From Lachnospiraceae bacterium (lineage in GTDB: Bacteria; Bacillota; Clostridia; Lachnospirales; Lachnospiraceae), in contig JAILBX010000165.1 in the NCBI GenBank assembly GCA_024680675.1, forward strand, positions 62,001-126,000: 64,000 nucleotides of DNA. The letters are read 5' to 3'. Made by a program: the position numbers and the translations under genes. The notes under the pieces were generated by a model. It was not told the origin of the DNA. It did not search any database and saw only the letters and a program-made list of their open reading frames with translations. Positions 20,501-29,988 of this stretch are shown piece by piece. Numbering within the stretch: position 1 is the first letter of the stretch; every line of letters starts with the position of its first letter.

Positions 20501-21261
20501 CCTCCCGTATAGTTATTACCCTTAACTGAGCCTGAGCTTTTACAGTTTAAGATAATACCTCCGGCTTCATTAAAGCCCGCAATACATCCCACATAATTCT
20601 TTCCGTATACTGCCCCTGAAAATGTACAGTTATTGATCAGACCATAGTTATCCCCGGCTATGCCTCCGACTGCTATAGCCTTACTGGATGGATTCACAAC
20701 CCCAAGAACATTAAGGTCACTGACCATGCCTGTAGGCTGAATATAGCAGAAAAGACCTACAAAGCTGTCCTCACCTGTTATGCTGAGTCCTTTTATAGTA
20801 TGTCCTCCACCCTCAAATATACCTCCAAAGGTTGGTATTGGCTTGAAGTCGGAATCAAATAAAAATATATCATCTGAAAGGATGACCCTCTTATTTACTG
20901 ACCAGGTATCAAGTCTGCAATCCTTTGAAAGCTTTGAAAGATCCTCTGCAGAGGCTATTGTTATATCCTCATATTCTATATTTTCATCTACCCTTTCGCC
21001 TCCACTGATGGCATCGACTGCATCTTCAGCCTTTGTACTCTCATCCTCAGTGGTATTGACGCCATCATGGTCATTGGTCTTTTCACCCTCCTTATCAGAG
21101 CTCTTAACTATCTCTACAGAACCCTGATCCTTTATCATACGCTCTTCATTAACAAGAGCATAGACCCTTCCCGGCATCAGTGAGATCAAAAAAGTCATGC
21201 ACAGAGCCAGGCTTATTATCCTTCCCCTGTTTTTCCCAAGGAGTAAAAACCACTTATTCAT
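17542..21261 (-). CDS. Large GLUG-repeat surface protein, signal peptide and C-terminal TM anchor
   Basis: 1239 aa; N-terminal hydrophobic signal; repeated VGGIAGxNxGxIxNC-type motifs; helical central region; C-terminal AAAFAMILILILLIVKKKGK. Confidence 0.8.
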   Translation of the reverse strand: MNKWFLLLGKNRGRIISLALCMTFLISLMPGRVYALVNEERMIKDQGSVEIVKSSDKEGEKTNDHDGVNTTEDESTKAEDAVDAISGGERVDENIEYEDITIASAEDLSKLSKDCRLDTWSVNKRVILSDDIFLFDSDFKPIPTFGGIFEGGGHTIKGLSITGEDSFVGLFCYIQPTGMVSDLNVLGVVNPSSKAIAVGGIAGDNYGLINNCTFSGAVYGKNYVGCIAGFNEAGGIILNCKSSGSVKGNNYTGGICGENAGGISACVNKAMVNTTMSDEEATEIDLDVTKYKERILATLNDTEESYKTESSRNNHFTDTGGIAGLNLGAITACNNEGDVGYEHVGYNTGGIAGRTSGYIYNSTNKGNINGRKDIGGIAGQAEPYVQLDLTDDIISQLTDNVNVLHDLIDTTLNDAGASSDTISMRLNVVKSFADKALEDTDYLANSTIDFIDSSMSAANDAFSRLQYVIEELNKNGGALDSAKSAVSNYKKAFNELKTAVQDADVYKYMSDEDKSNYDKAKYAAEDATNEFDGYVNEIKSNDAYYYLYLDQYRDDSDRSYHDKEKDLKLYHENEDGSIVILDWPGSSAYESKDASKYISIEKDGESYSVTGVAHFDESGNRISDFPASEGDYADADSDLNNDAKISRSVYAEEEADKKYKDNHSGKSYGQDMTEYVSTMTSITLKYTEDVSEQERKDLSRALNDAKSGTSDLEKSGDSIKDIANNLSGKGAVHFNMLGSDYQTRANSLNTNMRGISDNLGLLNGEMSGATDTMIADLASVNDQFNTIMLLFTDAMDGALEMDYTTIVEDSSEDVSESAIDGTVANCTNYGLIEGDIDTAGVLGTMAIDYDFDLESDSTGFKDASTNLSYVTKCIAREDINRGRVHSLKSYTGGITGLQEMGTVLRCESYGNVYADSGEYIGGIAGRSLSTIKNCKVKGVYEGKRFVGGISGLGNNIYNCYAIPRIENTGSYYGAIAGSIEETAAIKGNYFVSDDLCGIDRISYSGKAEPLSYTAMNEMEGVFDSFKKMTVTFVVDDEVVGSSELNYGDDINAINFPNDLAEKGHYIEWDVEDVGEVVSDIEIKAESSRFLSTLAGERVRENGQSIVLVDGSFVEGDALTETVEVPLSIPISGIKEAYKVTNPPDGAGIHTLRYQPMDPENDLEIYINKSGKWEKTQLRDFGKYKLFDYNGDVVEFAVKVIEKDMKLYYIAGGAAAFAMILILILLIVKKKGKNKAKKAG

Positions 21262-23968
21262 GAGCTTTGTCCTCCTTTGCTATCTCTTTTGTATTATTAT
21301 CATGATCTCCTCCGTTTTTCTCCTTTTCCCTGGATTTGATCTCAAGCTTTGCTTCCTTTTTGTTCATCTTGACCGACTCTTTTACTTTTTCCTTCTTTTC
21401 ACCCTTATCTTCATCCGGAGCATCCGGCGCTTTGGTAATTTCAGAGCCCTTGTCAGTATCATTTGAGCTATCCTTTATCTCACTCTGTCTTCTATCGTTA
21501 TCTCCGGCTTCTATAGCCATAAGCTCTTCATTACCCTTTTGGTACTCAACTACGCCTCCGCCTTCAACATAGGCACTTACTTCACCTCTTACTATAGCGT
21601 GCATGGTACCTGTTACTATACCGTTTACCCTTCCTCTTACAATACCGTCAACCCTCATAAAGCCTGTTGCCTGTTTTGTCCTTATGGGCATATTCATTAC
21701 AAAGGCCGTCTTGGATATGATGGTATCTCCTACCAGAAGGATCTGCGGCAGGACAAACATGGTAATGAATATGGATATCAAGGTACCTCGTCCCAGACAT
21801 TGACCTATATTGAAAATTGCCACGTCAGAAGTAAGGTTACCTATCAGTATACCTGCCAGAGCCAGCATGGTGCCACTGGTGATTATGGTTGGAAAGGCGG
21901 CATTCATTGTATCTATTATGGCTTCCTTTCTGCCCATGGTCTCCCTTAGCTCAGTATATCTTCCGGCTATAACTATGGCATAGTCGATATTTGCACCCAT
22001 CTGAATTGAGGATACTATCAGATAACTCATAAAGAATATATTTGCTCCCTGAAGGGTTGGTACAGAGAAGTTTATCCAGATACTTCCCTGAATAACTATG
22101 ATAAGGAGTACCGGCATACCTGCTGACTTAAATGAGAATAGGAGTACAACAAGCACCACAAGTATGGAAACAATATTAACCACCATATTGTCTCTTGCAA
22201 AGGTTTTTTGAAGATCATACTGACTGACCGTTTCACCGCAGACCAAAACCTTTCCGTCATAATAATTGTGAGCGATATCATGCATCTCATCAAGGAATCT
22301 GAAGGTTCTCTCACTCTCCTCAGGCAGAGTCAGATAAACAAGCATTCTGGAATAGTTTTCACCCTGAAGCTGCTCCTTGGCAAAATTCATCATCTTATGA
22401 GCATCCTCAAGGGTTTCCATCATCTCATCGTCAAGGGTTACGTATCCCTCATCCACCTCTTTATATGCAAACATAAACATATCAATAAGTGGGACTGAAT
22501 AACCCTCCAGACCGTTAACGGCCTTGGCATAGTTTTCATCATCCACCGCATAGGCTGTATAGATAAGCTCCGCCACTTCATAGTCAATGTTAAGCAGCTC
22601 CGAGAACTGTCTGGGAGTAAGCTTATCTGTCAGAGTATAGCCGTTTAATGCTTCTATATTAGCCAGACCCTGTATGTGATCCACTTCCTCTCTGGCTTCA
22701 AGATCGGCGATCAGCTCTGCTTCCTTATCGTAGTCTCCTGCCGGTACTATAAAGGCCACCATATTTTCATCTGCAAAGCTCTCGCCTATCATCTTGTCAG
22801 TGATCTGACTCTTATTTTTAAGGGGTGTCTCTATAGTAGAATAACCGTATACGTAGGGGCATTTACCTGAAATAATGTAACCGGCTATAATTAAGACCAG
22901 AAAAATGGGGGGTATAAAGAATCTTGTGGCATAGGCGAACTTTCCCACAAAGGGTATCTTTGGTACAAAGTTTTTATGCTTGGTCTTCTCCATTAACTGT
23001 GAGAAAAGCATAAGGATACCGGGCATCAGTAAAAATACCCCCAAAAGTGACAGTAATATGGATTTTATAAGTACAATACCCATATCAGGACCCATCTTAT
23101 ATTGCATAAAGGTCATAGCGATAAGACCACCGATAGTAGTAAGGGAGGACCCTGCTATTTCAGGTATGGCCTTGGACAAGGCTATAATAACAGCTTCTCT
23201 GTAGGGAAGTGTCTGATGCTCTTCCTTATATCGGTTAAGGAAGATTACCGCATAGTCCACAGACAGGGCAAGCTGAAGCACTATTGTTACTGAATCCGAA
23301 ACAAAGGAAATGGTACCAAAAACAAAGTTTGATCCCATATGCAGCACTGCTGCCGCTCCGAAGGTTAAAAGCAGAACAGGTATCTCAGCATAAGCCTCCG
23401 TGGTCAGTAACAATACAGACAGTACTACTATAACAACCAATACCGAAATAAGCTTCATCTCTTCTGCTATCTGTTCCGACTGGGCATTTCCAAGACTTGT
23501 GGATACGTAAGAATCATAGGGAGCAACCAGCTCCTTAACTTTATCCAAAAGGACAAGACAGGTATCATCCTTTTCCGGATATTCAAAGGTAATTGAAAAC
23601 TTACCTGATCCGTTATTATAATGATCGGGGGAATCGTCATAATCCACACTGAAAACCCCGTCAATATCCAGCATATCATCCCTGATCTTCTCACCCTGAT
23701 CATAGGATATATTGGCTATCATTACATCACAGGCACCATAGGTTATAAACTCTTCCTCCATAAGATCCAGTCCCTGTCTTGTCTCTGTAGACTGGGGAAG
23801 ATAGAAGGACATTGAATTTTCAACGGATACCAGATTCTTTGTAAAAACCGATGCCACCATGAGAATAATAAATATCAGGAAAAAGAGGTTCCTCTTATCA
23901 ACAATAAAGGCGCAAATTTTCAAAAGTGCCTGATTTGACCCCTTCTCCGTTTGTTCTTCCTGCTGCAT
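21254..23968 (-). CDS. RND/MMPL family transporter with charged C-terminal tail
   Basis: 904 aa; two RND half-repeats with SVDYAVIFLNRYKEE and NIDYAIVIAGRYTEL motifs; large extracytoplasmic loops. Confidence 0.9.
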   Translation of the reverse strand: MQQEEQTEKGSNQALLKICAFIVDKRNLFFLIFIILMVASVFTKNLVSVENSMSFYLPQSTETRQGLDLMEEEFITYGACDVMIANISYDQGEKIRDDMLDIDGVFSVDYDDSPDHYNNGSGKFSITFEYPEKDDTCLVLLDKVKELVAPYDSYVSTSLGNAQSEQIAEEMKLISVLVVIVVLSVLLLTTEAYAEIPVLLLTFGAAAVLHMGSNFVFGTISFVSDSVTIVLQLALSVDYAVIFLNRYKEEHQTLPYREAVIIALSKAIPEIAGSSLTTIGGLIAMTFMQYKMGPDMGIVLIKSILLSLLGVFLLMPGILMLFSQLMEKTKHKNFVPKIPFVGKFAYATRFFIPPIFLVLIIAGYIISGKCPYVYGYSTIETPLKNKSQITDKMIGESFADENMVAFIVPAGDYDKEAELIADLEAREEVDHIQGLANIEALNGYTLTDKLTPRQFSELLNIDYEVAELIYTAYAVDDENYAKAVNGLEGYSVPLIDMFMFAYKEVDEGYVTLDDEMMETLEDAHKMMNFAKEQLQGENYSRMLVYLTLPEESERTFRFLDEMHDIAHNYYDGKVLVCGETVSQYDLQKTFARDNMVVNIVSILVVLVVLLFSFKSAGMPVLLIIVIQGSIWINFSVPTLQGANIFFMSYLIVSSIQMGANIDYAIVIAGRYTELRETMGRKEAIIDTMNAAFPTIITSGTMLALAGILIGNLTSDVAIFNIGQCLGRGTLISIFITMFVLPQILLVGDTIISKTAFVMNMPIRTKQATGFMRVDGIVRGRVNGIVTGTMHAIVRGEVSAYVEGGGVVEYQKGNEELMAIEAGDNDRRQSEIKDSSNDTDKGSEITKAPDAPDEDKGEKKEKVKESVKMNKKEAKLEIKSREKEKNGGDHDNNTKEIAKEDKAHE

Positions 23969-24111
23969 TTCACCACTCCTTAAATAATTATATTTCTAAT
24001 AAAATCTCTTTCCCTGATGGGAAAGCAGATTATTATTTGCAAAGTATTTATGTGACTTGCTCACATTCAGATCCATAAGGATCCCCCAAAAGCCCGGTAC
24101 TAAAAAAGCAT

Positions 24112-27100
24112 TCAGGCAAGCAGGGTATCAAAAATACTAAGCTGATTGGAATCCGGAAGCCCGGTTAAAAGCTCCAGCCTTTCCAGGGTCTCCATAACCG
24201 TTGTTGACACCTTGGTCCTTTGTCTGAAATCATCCTTTGAAAGAAAGGGACCATCCTTACAGGCATCCACCACAGCATCTGCCGCCTTTTCACCAAGACC
24301 TTCTATGCAATCAAGACGGGGCATTATCTTTCCATCAATGATCTGACATTTATGTGCCTTGGCTTTAAAAAGATCTACCGGCATAAATTCAAAGCCTCTG
24401 GCGTACATTTCCTGTACCAGCCTCATATCCTTGATCTCATCCTGTTCCTTCTTAGCCAGGCTCTCACTTGGTTTCTTAAGATATTCTGCCAGTGTCTCTT
24501 CAAGCTTTCCTCTTCCAAGACACATTTTTTCATAGTTGAAGGCATCGGCTCTGATCGAGAAATATGCAGCATAATAAGCCAGGGGATAATTCACCTTGTA
24601 ATAGGCAATACGCCAGGCCATCATAACGTAGGCTGCGGCATGGGCTTTTGGAAACATATACTCTATCTTTTCACATGACCATATATACCAGTCAGGCACC
24701 CCATGGTCGATCATTTCCTTTTTCCAGCTTTCCCAGGACTTCTCTTTCCCCTTGGCCACCTTTCCCTTTCTGACAGATTCCATGATCTTAAAGGCCATGC
24801 CACTGTCAAGCCCCATCTGGATCAGGTAAACCATAATGTCGTCTCTTGTGCATATAGCAGTCGATATGGTAGCCTTTCCTTCCTTTATCAGGGTCTCTGC
24901 ATTTCCTAACCAGACATTGGTTCCATGGGATAAACCTGCTATCCTTACAAGATCGGAAAAAGCTGTGGGCTTTGTATCTAAAAGCATACCCATGGCAAAA
25001 TCCGTTCCAAACTCCGGAATACCGAGGGTCCCCAGCTTGCAGCCCCCTATATCCTCCGGCTTTATTTTCAAAGCCTCGGTATTTTTAAACAAGGACATTA
25101 CATCCTGGTCATCAAGAGCCACCTTTGTGGGATCGGTATCGGTGAGATCCTGAAGCATTCTTATCATAGTCGGATCATCATGTCCGAGAATATCCAGCTT
25201 TAAAAGGTTGTGATCTATTGAATGATAATCAAAATGGGTGGTCACTATATCGGTTTCCGTATCATTTGCAGGATGCTGAACCGGAGTAAATGAATATATG
25301 TTTTCTCCCCTTGGGAGAACTATTATCCCTCCGGGATGCTGTCCTGTTGTTCTGTGAATACCGGTACAGCCAAGGGTTATCCTGTTTATCTCACAATGTC
25401 TTTTTACTATGCCTCTTTCTTCATAGTACTTTTTGACATAGCCATAAGCAGTTTTATCAGCCAGAGTTCCTATTGTTCCGGCCTTGTAGGTCTGTCCCGC
25501 ACCAAAAATAACTTCTGTGTATTTATGTGCCTTACTCTGATATTCTCCCGAAAAATTCAGATCGATATCCGGCTCCTTGTCTCCGTTAAATCCCAAAAAG
25601 GTTTCAAAAGGAATATCAAAGCCCTCCTTTATAAGCTCCTCACCACAGACAGGGCACTTCTTATCCGGCATATCGCACCCTGCTCTTCCCGAGTATTTCT
25701 TCACCTCTTCGGAATTAAAATCCACATAATGACATTTAGGGCAAAGATAATGAGGCGGTAGGGGATTAACCTCTGTGATCCCGGCCATTGTGGCAACCAG
25801 GGAAGACCCTACAGACCCTCTTGAGCCTACAAGATAACCATCCTCTACTGATTTCCAAACCAGCTTCTGGGCTATTATATACATCACCGCAAAGCCGTTT
25901 GATATTATGGAATCAAGCTCCTTCTTCAGTCTGCTATCCACCTCTTTGGGAAGGGTGTCCCCATATATTTCATGAGCCCTTCTTTCACATATCTTCGTAA
26001 GTATCTCTGCCGAATTTTCTATTACAGGGGGACATTTATCAGGTCTGACCGGCTCTATTACCTCCACCATGTCAGCTATCATATTTGTATTTTTTATAAC
26101 GACCTCATAGGCCTTTTCATAGCCGAGATAATCAAATTCCTTCATCATCTCCTGGGTGGTCCTTAAATAGAGAGGCGCCTGCTCATCAGCATCCTTAAAG
26201 CCCTTCCCCGCCATGATTATCCTTCTGTATATCTCATCTGAGGGATCTAAAAAATGAACGTCACAGGTTGCAACCACCGGTTTATCAAACTTTTCTCCAA
26301 GAGCAACTATCCTTCTGTTTAATTCCTTAAGATCATCCTCATTATGGACATTTTCATACTTTTCATCCCGGATCATAAAAGCATTGTTTCCAATGGGCTG
26401 TATTTCAAGATAGTCATAGAAATTGACTATATTTGCTATATCCTCCTGAGACTTTTCCTCAACTATAGCCCTGAAAAGCTCCCCGGCTTCACAGGCAGAG
26501 CCTATGATCAGTCCCTCCCTGTATTGCTCCAAAAGACTTTTGGGGATTCTCTGAACCTTATTGAAGTATTTAATATGAGAATCAGAAACCAGCTTATAAA
26601 GGTTTACTCTTCCTGTCTCATTTTTAGCAAGTATGATCACATGATATGCCATGCCTTTTTTAATGATACCGTCGGATTCAGAAGCATATCTGTTAACGCT
26701 TTCAAGAGAATCGAGGCCCTTGTCCTTAAGCATTTTGACAAACTTTACATATATTTCAGCTGTAGCCCCGGCATCATCAACCGCCCTGTGGTGATTCTCA
26801 AGTGAAACATTAAGGGCTTTGGCTACCGTATCAAGCTTAAATCTGTTGAGATCCGGCAGTAATACTCTTGCAAGCCCCACCGTGTCAATGTAGGAAGGAG
26901 AATAATCAATGCCCAGATCCCTTGATTTTTGTTTGATAAAACTGATATCAAAGTTTGCATTATGAGCCACCATAACAGCATCCTTTGAAAACTCAAGGAA
27001 GCGCGGAAGCACCTGAGTGATATAATCCGCGTCCTCAAGCATTTCGTCTGTTATCCCAGTCAGCTTGCTTATCCTGTAGGGAACAGACCTTTTAGGATTG

Positions 27101-28617
27101 ACAAATTCAGAAAACCTTTCTCTTATCTCACCATTTACGACCTTTACGGCTCCTATTTCTATAATTGAATCGTTCACAGGAGAAAAACCTGTGGTTTCTA
27201 TATCAAAGACCACACAGCTATCCATTATTGACCTATCACCGGCCTCTCTTACCGGAAGAGTATCGTCAACAAGATAACCCTCCATTCCATATATCACCTT
27301 AAAATCCGGCATGGTCTTGTTAATATCCTGGACTGTATGAAAGGCATCAATAAAGGCCTGTACCACACCATGATCAGTAACGGCTATGGCCTTGTGTCCC
27401 CAGCTTGCGGCACGTTTAACTATATCCTTTACATCACTGACCCCATCCATATCACTCATCTTGGTGTGGCAATGAAGTTCAACCCTTTTCTCACCGGCAT
27501 CATCAAACCTGTCGCTTCCCTCGGATACCTTATCGCTTTTCATTATTCCATACACATTGGCAATGGAATATTCCCCATCAAATTTATCAAATCCGGCTGC
27601 CCCATGAAGTAAAATGGAATTACCTTCGTAAAGTGACTCAAAGAGTCTTTCCCTTTGTTCCTCTCTGGGAAATAATTTTACGGTGATAGTATCGGTAAAA
27701 TCCGTAATATCAAATATAACCAAAAGATGGCCGGATCTTGTTTCCCTCTTTTCCAGCCTTATGATCTTACCCCTTATGATGAAATCGCCGATAACATTAT
27801 CCATTTCGGCTATTGAGCTGCTTTTTCCCTCAAATTCTCTTCCGTATATTACATTTGGATTATCAGAGACTGATCCCTTAAATGTATTTCTTCTGTTCCT
27901 ATATTCCTTAAAGTCTTTAGAAGGCTCTTTTTTCTCCTCCTTAGCCTTCTCCCTGTTTTTAGCTCCCGCTAAAGCTCCACTATCCTTTTTCTTCTCATTT
28001 TCCTCAGACGTTTTTACTGCAGGGAGGGAATTTTGAATTTCTCTTATTGCACCCTTTAGCTTATCTTCCGCTGTAATATAGCTGCTTTTGTCCTCTATTT
28101 CTTCATATACGTAAGAAACTGTTACAGGTCTGTTAAACCTTTCGGTAAATACCTTGTCAAATATCCGGTTTATCTCTTCTTCAAAGTATTTATTTAAAGA
28201 AGATCTGTCTAAAGTAAGCTTTATCTGATCCTTAGCGGGATACTCTATCCTGCCCTTTGAAAGGACATAATGAAGGAAGCCATCATAGTTTCTGATCTCA
28301 TCATAAAGAGAGTCCTTATATTCTTCCATAATGCCCTGAACAGAATAATCCTGCGGCAGATCAAAATGCTCATAAATTTTTACGGAATAGCTGTTGTTTG
28401 CAAAAAGCTGTCTCTTTATTTCTTTTTCCAGCTTTTTAATGTCGTATTTTTTTATCAGATGATCACTCACAAGAAATATCTTTATAACTTCCTGTGTTTT
28501 ATTGTTTATAATATGCTCGATCACTGTATCTTCAAAAACAAGGCTAAGCTCATTATTAAGTTTTAAGGTCTTAAAAGCATCAAAAAATTTTCTTTCTCTT
28601 TTGTCTTTTACATCCAT
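24112..28617 (-). CDS. polC: DNA polymerase III alpha subunit, PolC type
   Basis: 1501 aa; PHP motif ELHCHTKMSDMDGV; embedded DEDD exonuclease CVVFDIETTGF; PolC polymerase motifs EPDIDLNFSGEYQ. Confidence 0.98.
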   Translation of the reverse strand: MDVKDKRERKFFDAFKTLKLNNELSLVFEDTVIEHIINNKTQEVIKIFLVSDHLIKKYDIKKLEKEIKRQLFANNSYSVKIYEHFDLPQDYSVQGIMEEYKDSLYDEIRNYDGFLHYVLSKGRIEYPAKDQIKLTLDRSSLNKYFEEEINRIFDKVFTERFNRPVTVSYVYEEIEDKSSYITAEDKLKGAIREIQNSLPAVKTSEENEKKKDSGALAGAKNREKAKEEKKEPSKDFKEYRNRRNTFKGSVSDNPNVIYGREFEGKSSSIAEMDNVIGDFIIRGKIIRLEKRETRSGHLLVIFDITDFTDTITVKLFPREEQRERLFESLYEGNSILLHGAAGFDKFDGEYSIANVYGIMKSDKVSEGSDRFDDAGEKRVELHCHTKMSDMDGVSDVKDIVKRAASWGHKAIAVTDHGVVQAFIDAFHTVQDINKTMPDFKVIYGMEGYLVDDTLPVREAGDRSIMDSCVVFDIETTGFSPVNDSIIEIGAVKVVNGEIRERFSEFVNPKRSVPYRISKLTGITDEMLEDADYITQVLPRFLEFSKDAVMVAHNANFDISFIKQKSRDLGIDYSPSYIDTVGLARVLLPDLNRFKLDTVAKALNVSLENHHRAVDDAGATAEIYVKFVKMLKDKGLDSLESVNRYASESDGIIKKGMAYHVIILAKNETGRVNLYKLVSDSHIKYFNKVQRIPKSLLEQYREGLIIGSACEAGELFRAIVEEKSQEDIANIVNFYDYLEIQPIGNNAFMIRDEKYENVHNEDDLKELNRRIVALGEKFDKPVVATCDVHFLDPSDEIYRRIIMAGKGFKDADEQAPLYLRTTQEMMKEFDYLGYEKAYEVVIKNTNMIADMVEVIEPVRPDKCPPVIENSAEILTKICERRAHEIYGDTLPKEVDSRLKKELDSIISNGFAVMYIIAQKLVWKSVEDGYLVGSRGSVGSSLVATMAGITEVNPLPPHYLCPKCHYVDFNSEEVKKYSGRAGCDMPDKKCPVCGEELIKEGFDIPFETFLGFNGDKEPDIDLNFSGEYQSKAHKYTEVIFGAGQTYKAGTIGTLADKTAYGYVKKYYEERGIVKRHCEINRITLGCTGIHRTTGQHPGGIIVLPRGENIYSFTPVQHPANDTETDIVTTHFDYHSIDHNLLKLDILGHDDPTMIRMLQDLTDTDPTKVALDDQDVMSLFKNTEALKIKPEDIGGCKLGTLGIPEFGTDFAMGMLLDTKPTAFSDLVRIAGLSHGTNVWLGNAETLIKEGKATISTAICTRDDIMVYLIQMGLDSGMAFKIMESVRKGKVAKGKEKSWESWKKEMIDHGVPDWYIWSCEKIEYMFPKAHAAAYVMMAWRIAYYKVNYPLAYYAAYFSIRADAFNYEKMCLGRGKLEETLAEYLKKPSESLAKKEQDEIKDMRLVQEMYARGFEFMPVDLFKAKAHKCQIIDGKIMPRLDCIEGLGEKAADAVVDACKDGPFLSKDDFRQRTKVSTTVMETLERLELLTGLPDSNQLSIFDTLLA

Positions 28618-28644
28618 TCCCTTACTTCCTTAGAACAAAGAAAT

Positions 28645-29703
28645 TTATTTTTCCCAGTTATCAAGCTCATATTTCAGGGTACTTAGCAATTCATCTTCCT
28701 TTACCTTCCTTACTATCTCCCCTTTTTTTATAAGCAGACCCTCTCCAATGCCTCCTGCTATACCAAGATCTGCCTCTTTAGCCTCTCCGGGCCCGTTTAC
28801 AACACAGCCCATCACGGCAAGCTTTATAGGAAGATCATATCCGCTTGCCAGGGTCTCTACCTCATTTGCAAGCTTTATAAGATCTATCTTAGTTCTTCCA
28901 CAGGTTGGACAGGAGACGATCTCGATCCCTCCCTTTCTAAGTCCCAGTGTCTTCAATATTCTTTTTGCGGATATTATTTCCTCTACAGGATCACCGGTTA
29001 AAGAAACCCTGATGGTGTCTCCTATCCCCTCATTGAGGATTATTCCAAGACCTACTGCCGATTTGATATTGCCGGATCTCAGAGTTCCTGCTTCTGTTAT
29101 TCCAACATGTAAAGGATACCTGCATTTAGGAGCAATAAGCTCATGTGCCCTGACACACATCATAACATCCGAAGATTTAATACTTACCACTATATTGTCG
29201 TAGGAAAGCTCCTCTATCATCTCTACCTTTAAAAGAGCACTCTTAACTATCCCTTCTGCAGTGACTCCTCCAAACTCTTCTATTATCCCCTTTTCAAGAG
29301 AACCGGAATTAACCCCTACTCTTATGGGAATGTTTCTTTCCTTAGCTGCCTTCACGATCTCCTTCAGCTTATCCTTACCACCGATATTCCCGGGATTAAT
29401 TCTTATCTTATCGGCTCCGTTTTCTATGGCGGCTATGGCCATCTTATGATCAAAATGTATATCCGCCACCAGGGGGATACTGATCTCTCTCTTTATATCC
29501 TTAAGGGCTCTTGCTGCTGCTTCATCAGGTACAGTACACCTTATGATCTCACATCCGGCCTCTGTCAGTTTATGGATCTGTAATATGGTTCCTTTTACGT
29601 CCTCGGTACTTGTATTTGTCATGGACTGAATAAGTATAGGATTTCCGCCTCCTATTACCCTGTCCCCGATATTTATGACCTTTGTATTTTTTCTGAACTC
29701 CAT
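28645..29703 (-). CDS. ispG: 4-hydroxy-3-methylbut-2-en-1-yl diphosphate synthase
   Basis: SMTNTSTEDV, INPGNIG, SCPTCGRT, MGCVVNGPGEA. Confidence 0.98.
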   Translation of the reverse strand: MEFRKNTKVINIGDRVIGGGNPILIQSMTNTSTEDVKGTILQIHKLTEAGCEIIRCTVPDEAAARALKDIKREISIPLVADIHFDHKMAIAAIENGADKIRINPGNIGGKDKLKEIVKAAKERNIPIRVGVNSGSLEKGIIEEFGGVTAEGIVKSALLKVEMIEELSYDNIVVSIKSSDVMMCVRAHELIAPKCRYPLHVGITEAGTLRSGNIKSAVGLGIILNEGIGDTIRVSLTGDPVEEIISAKRILKTLGLRKGGIEIVSCPTCGRTKIDLIKLANEVETLASGYDLPIKLAVMGCVVNGPGEAKEADLGIAGGIGEGLLIKKGEIVRKVKEDELLSTLKYELDNWEK

Positions 29704-29932
29704 ATCAAAATGCCTCTTATACTTTTTATCAGCATATAAAACCTATTATTTAGTTTCATACAAGCCTGTATCATACCATATATAGTATCTTTGCGTCAAT
29801 TCATATAATTCTAGCACCAATTAAGGCATCTGTGAATCGTTAGATAACATTGTTTTTAAATAAAGACCGGAATTTTTGTATTTTTTTTAAAACAAAAGGC
29901 TTAATATATAAATCAATTTGCGAGGTTGACCT

Positions 29933-29961
29933 TTGACACTATAGAGTCTATGTGTTAATTT
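29933..29961 (+). promoter_or_regulatory. Candidate sigma-A-type promoter for the flavin reductase-rubredoxin gene
   Basis: TTGACA (29933-29938), 17-bp spacer, TAATTT (29956-29961); 28 bp upstream of the ATG. Confidence 0.5.
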
Positions 29962-29988
29962 AAAAGAAAAAACAAAGGGAGAAACGGT

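Noticed and set aside
20100-20700. Repetitive GLUG-motif DNA in the surface protein considered as a CRISPR-like or tandem array
   Set aside because: Repeats are degenerate, in frame and protein-level only; no conserved direct repeat with unique spacers.
23995-24040. Hairpin CTTTCCC-TGAT-GGGAAAG after polC considered as a regulatory RNA
   Set aside because: Most simply a weak polC terminator (minus-strand ...GGGAAAGAGATTTTATT); insufficient structure for a riboswitch call.
25336-25761. 141 aa plus-strand ORF inside polC
   Set aside because: Antisense to conserved polymerase sequence; no support beyond length.
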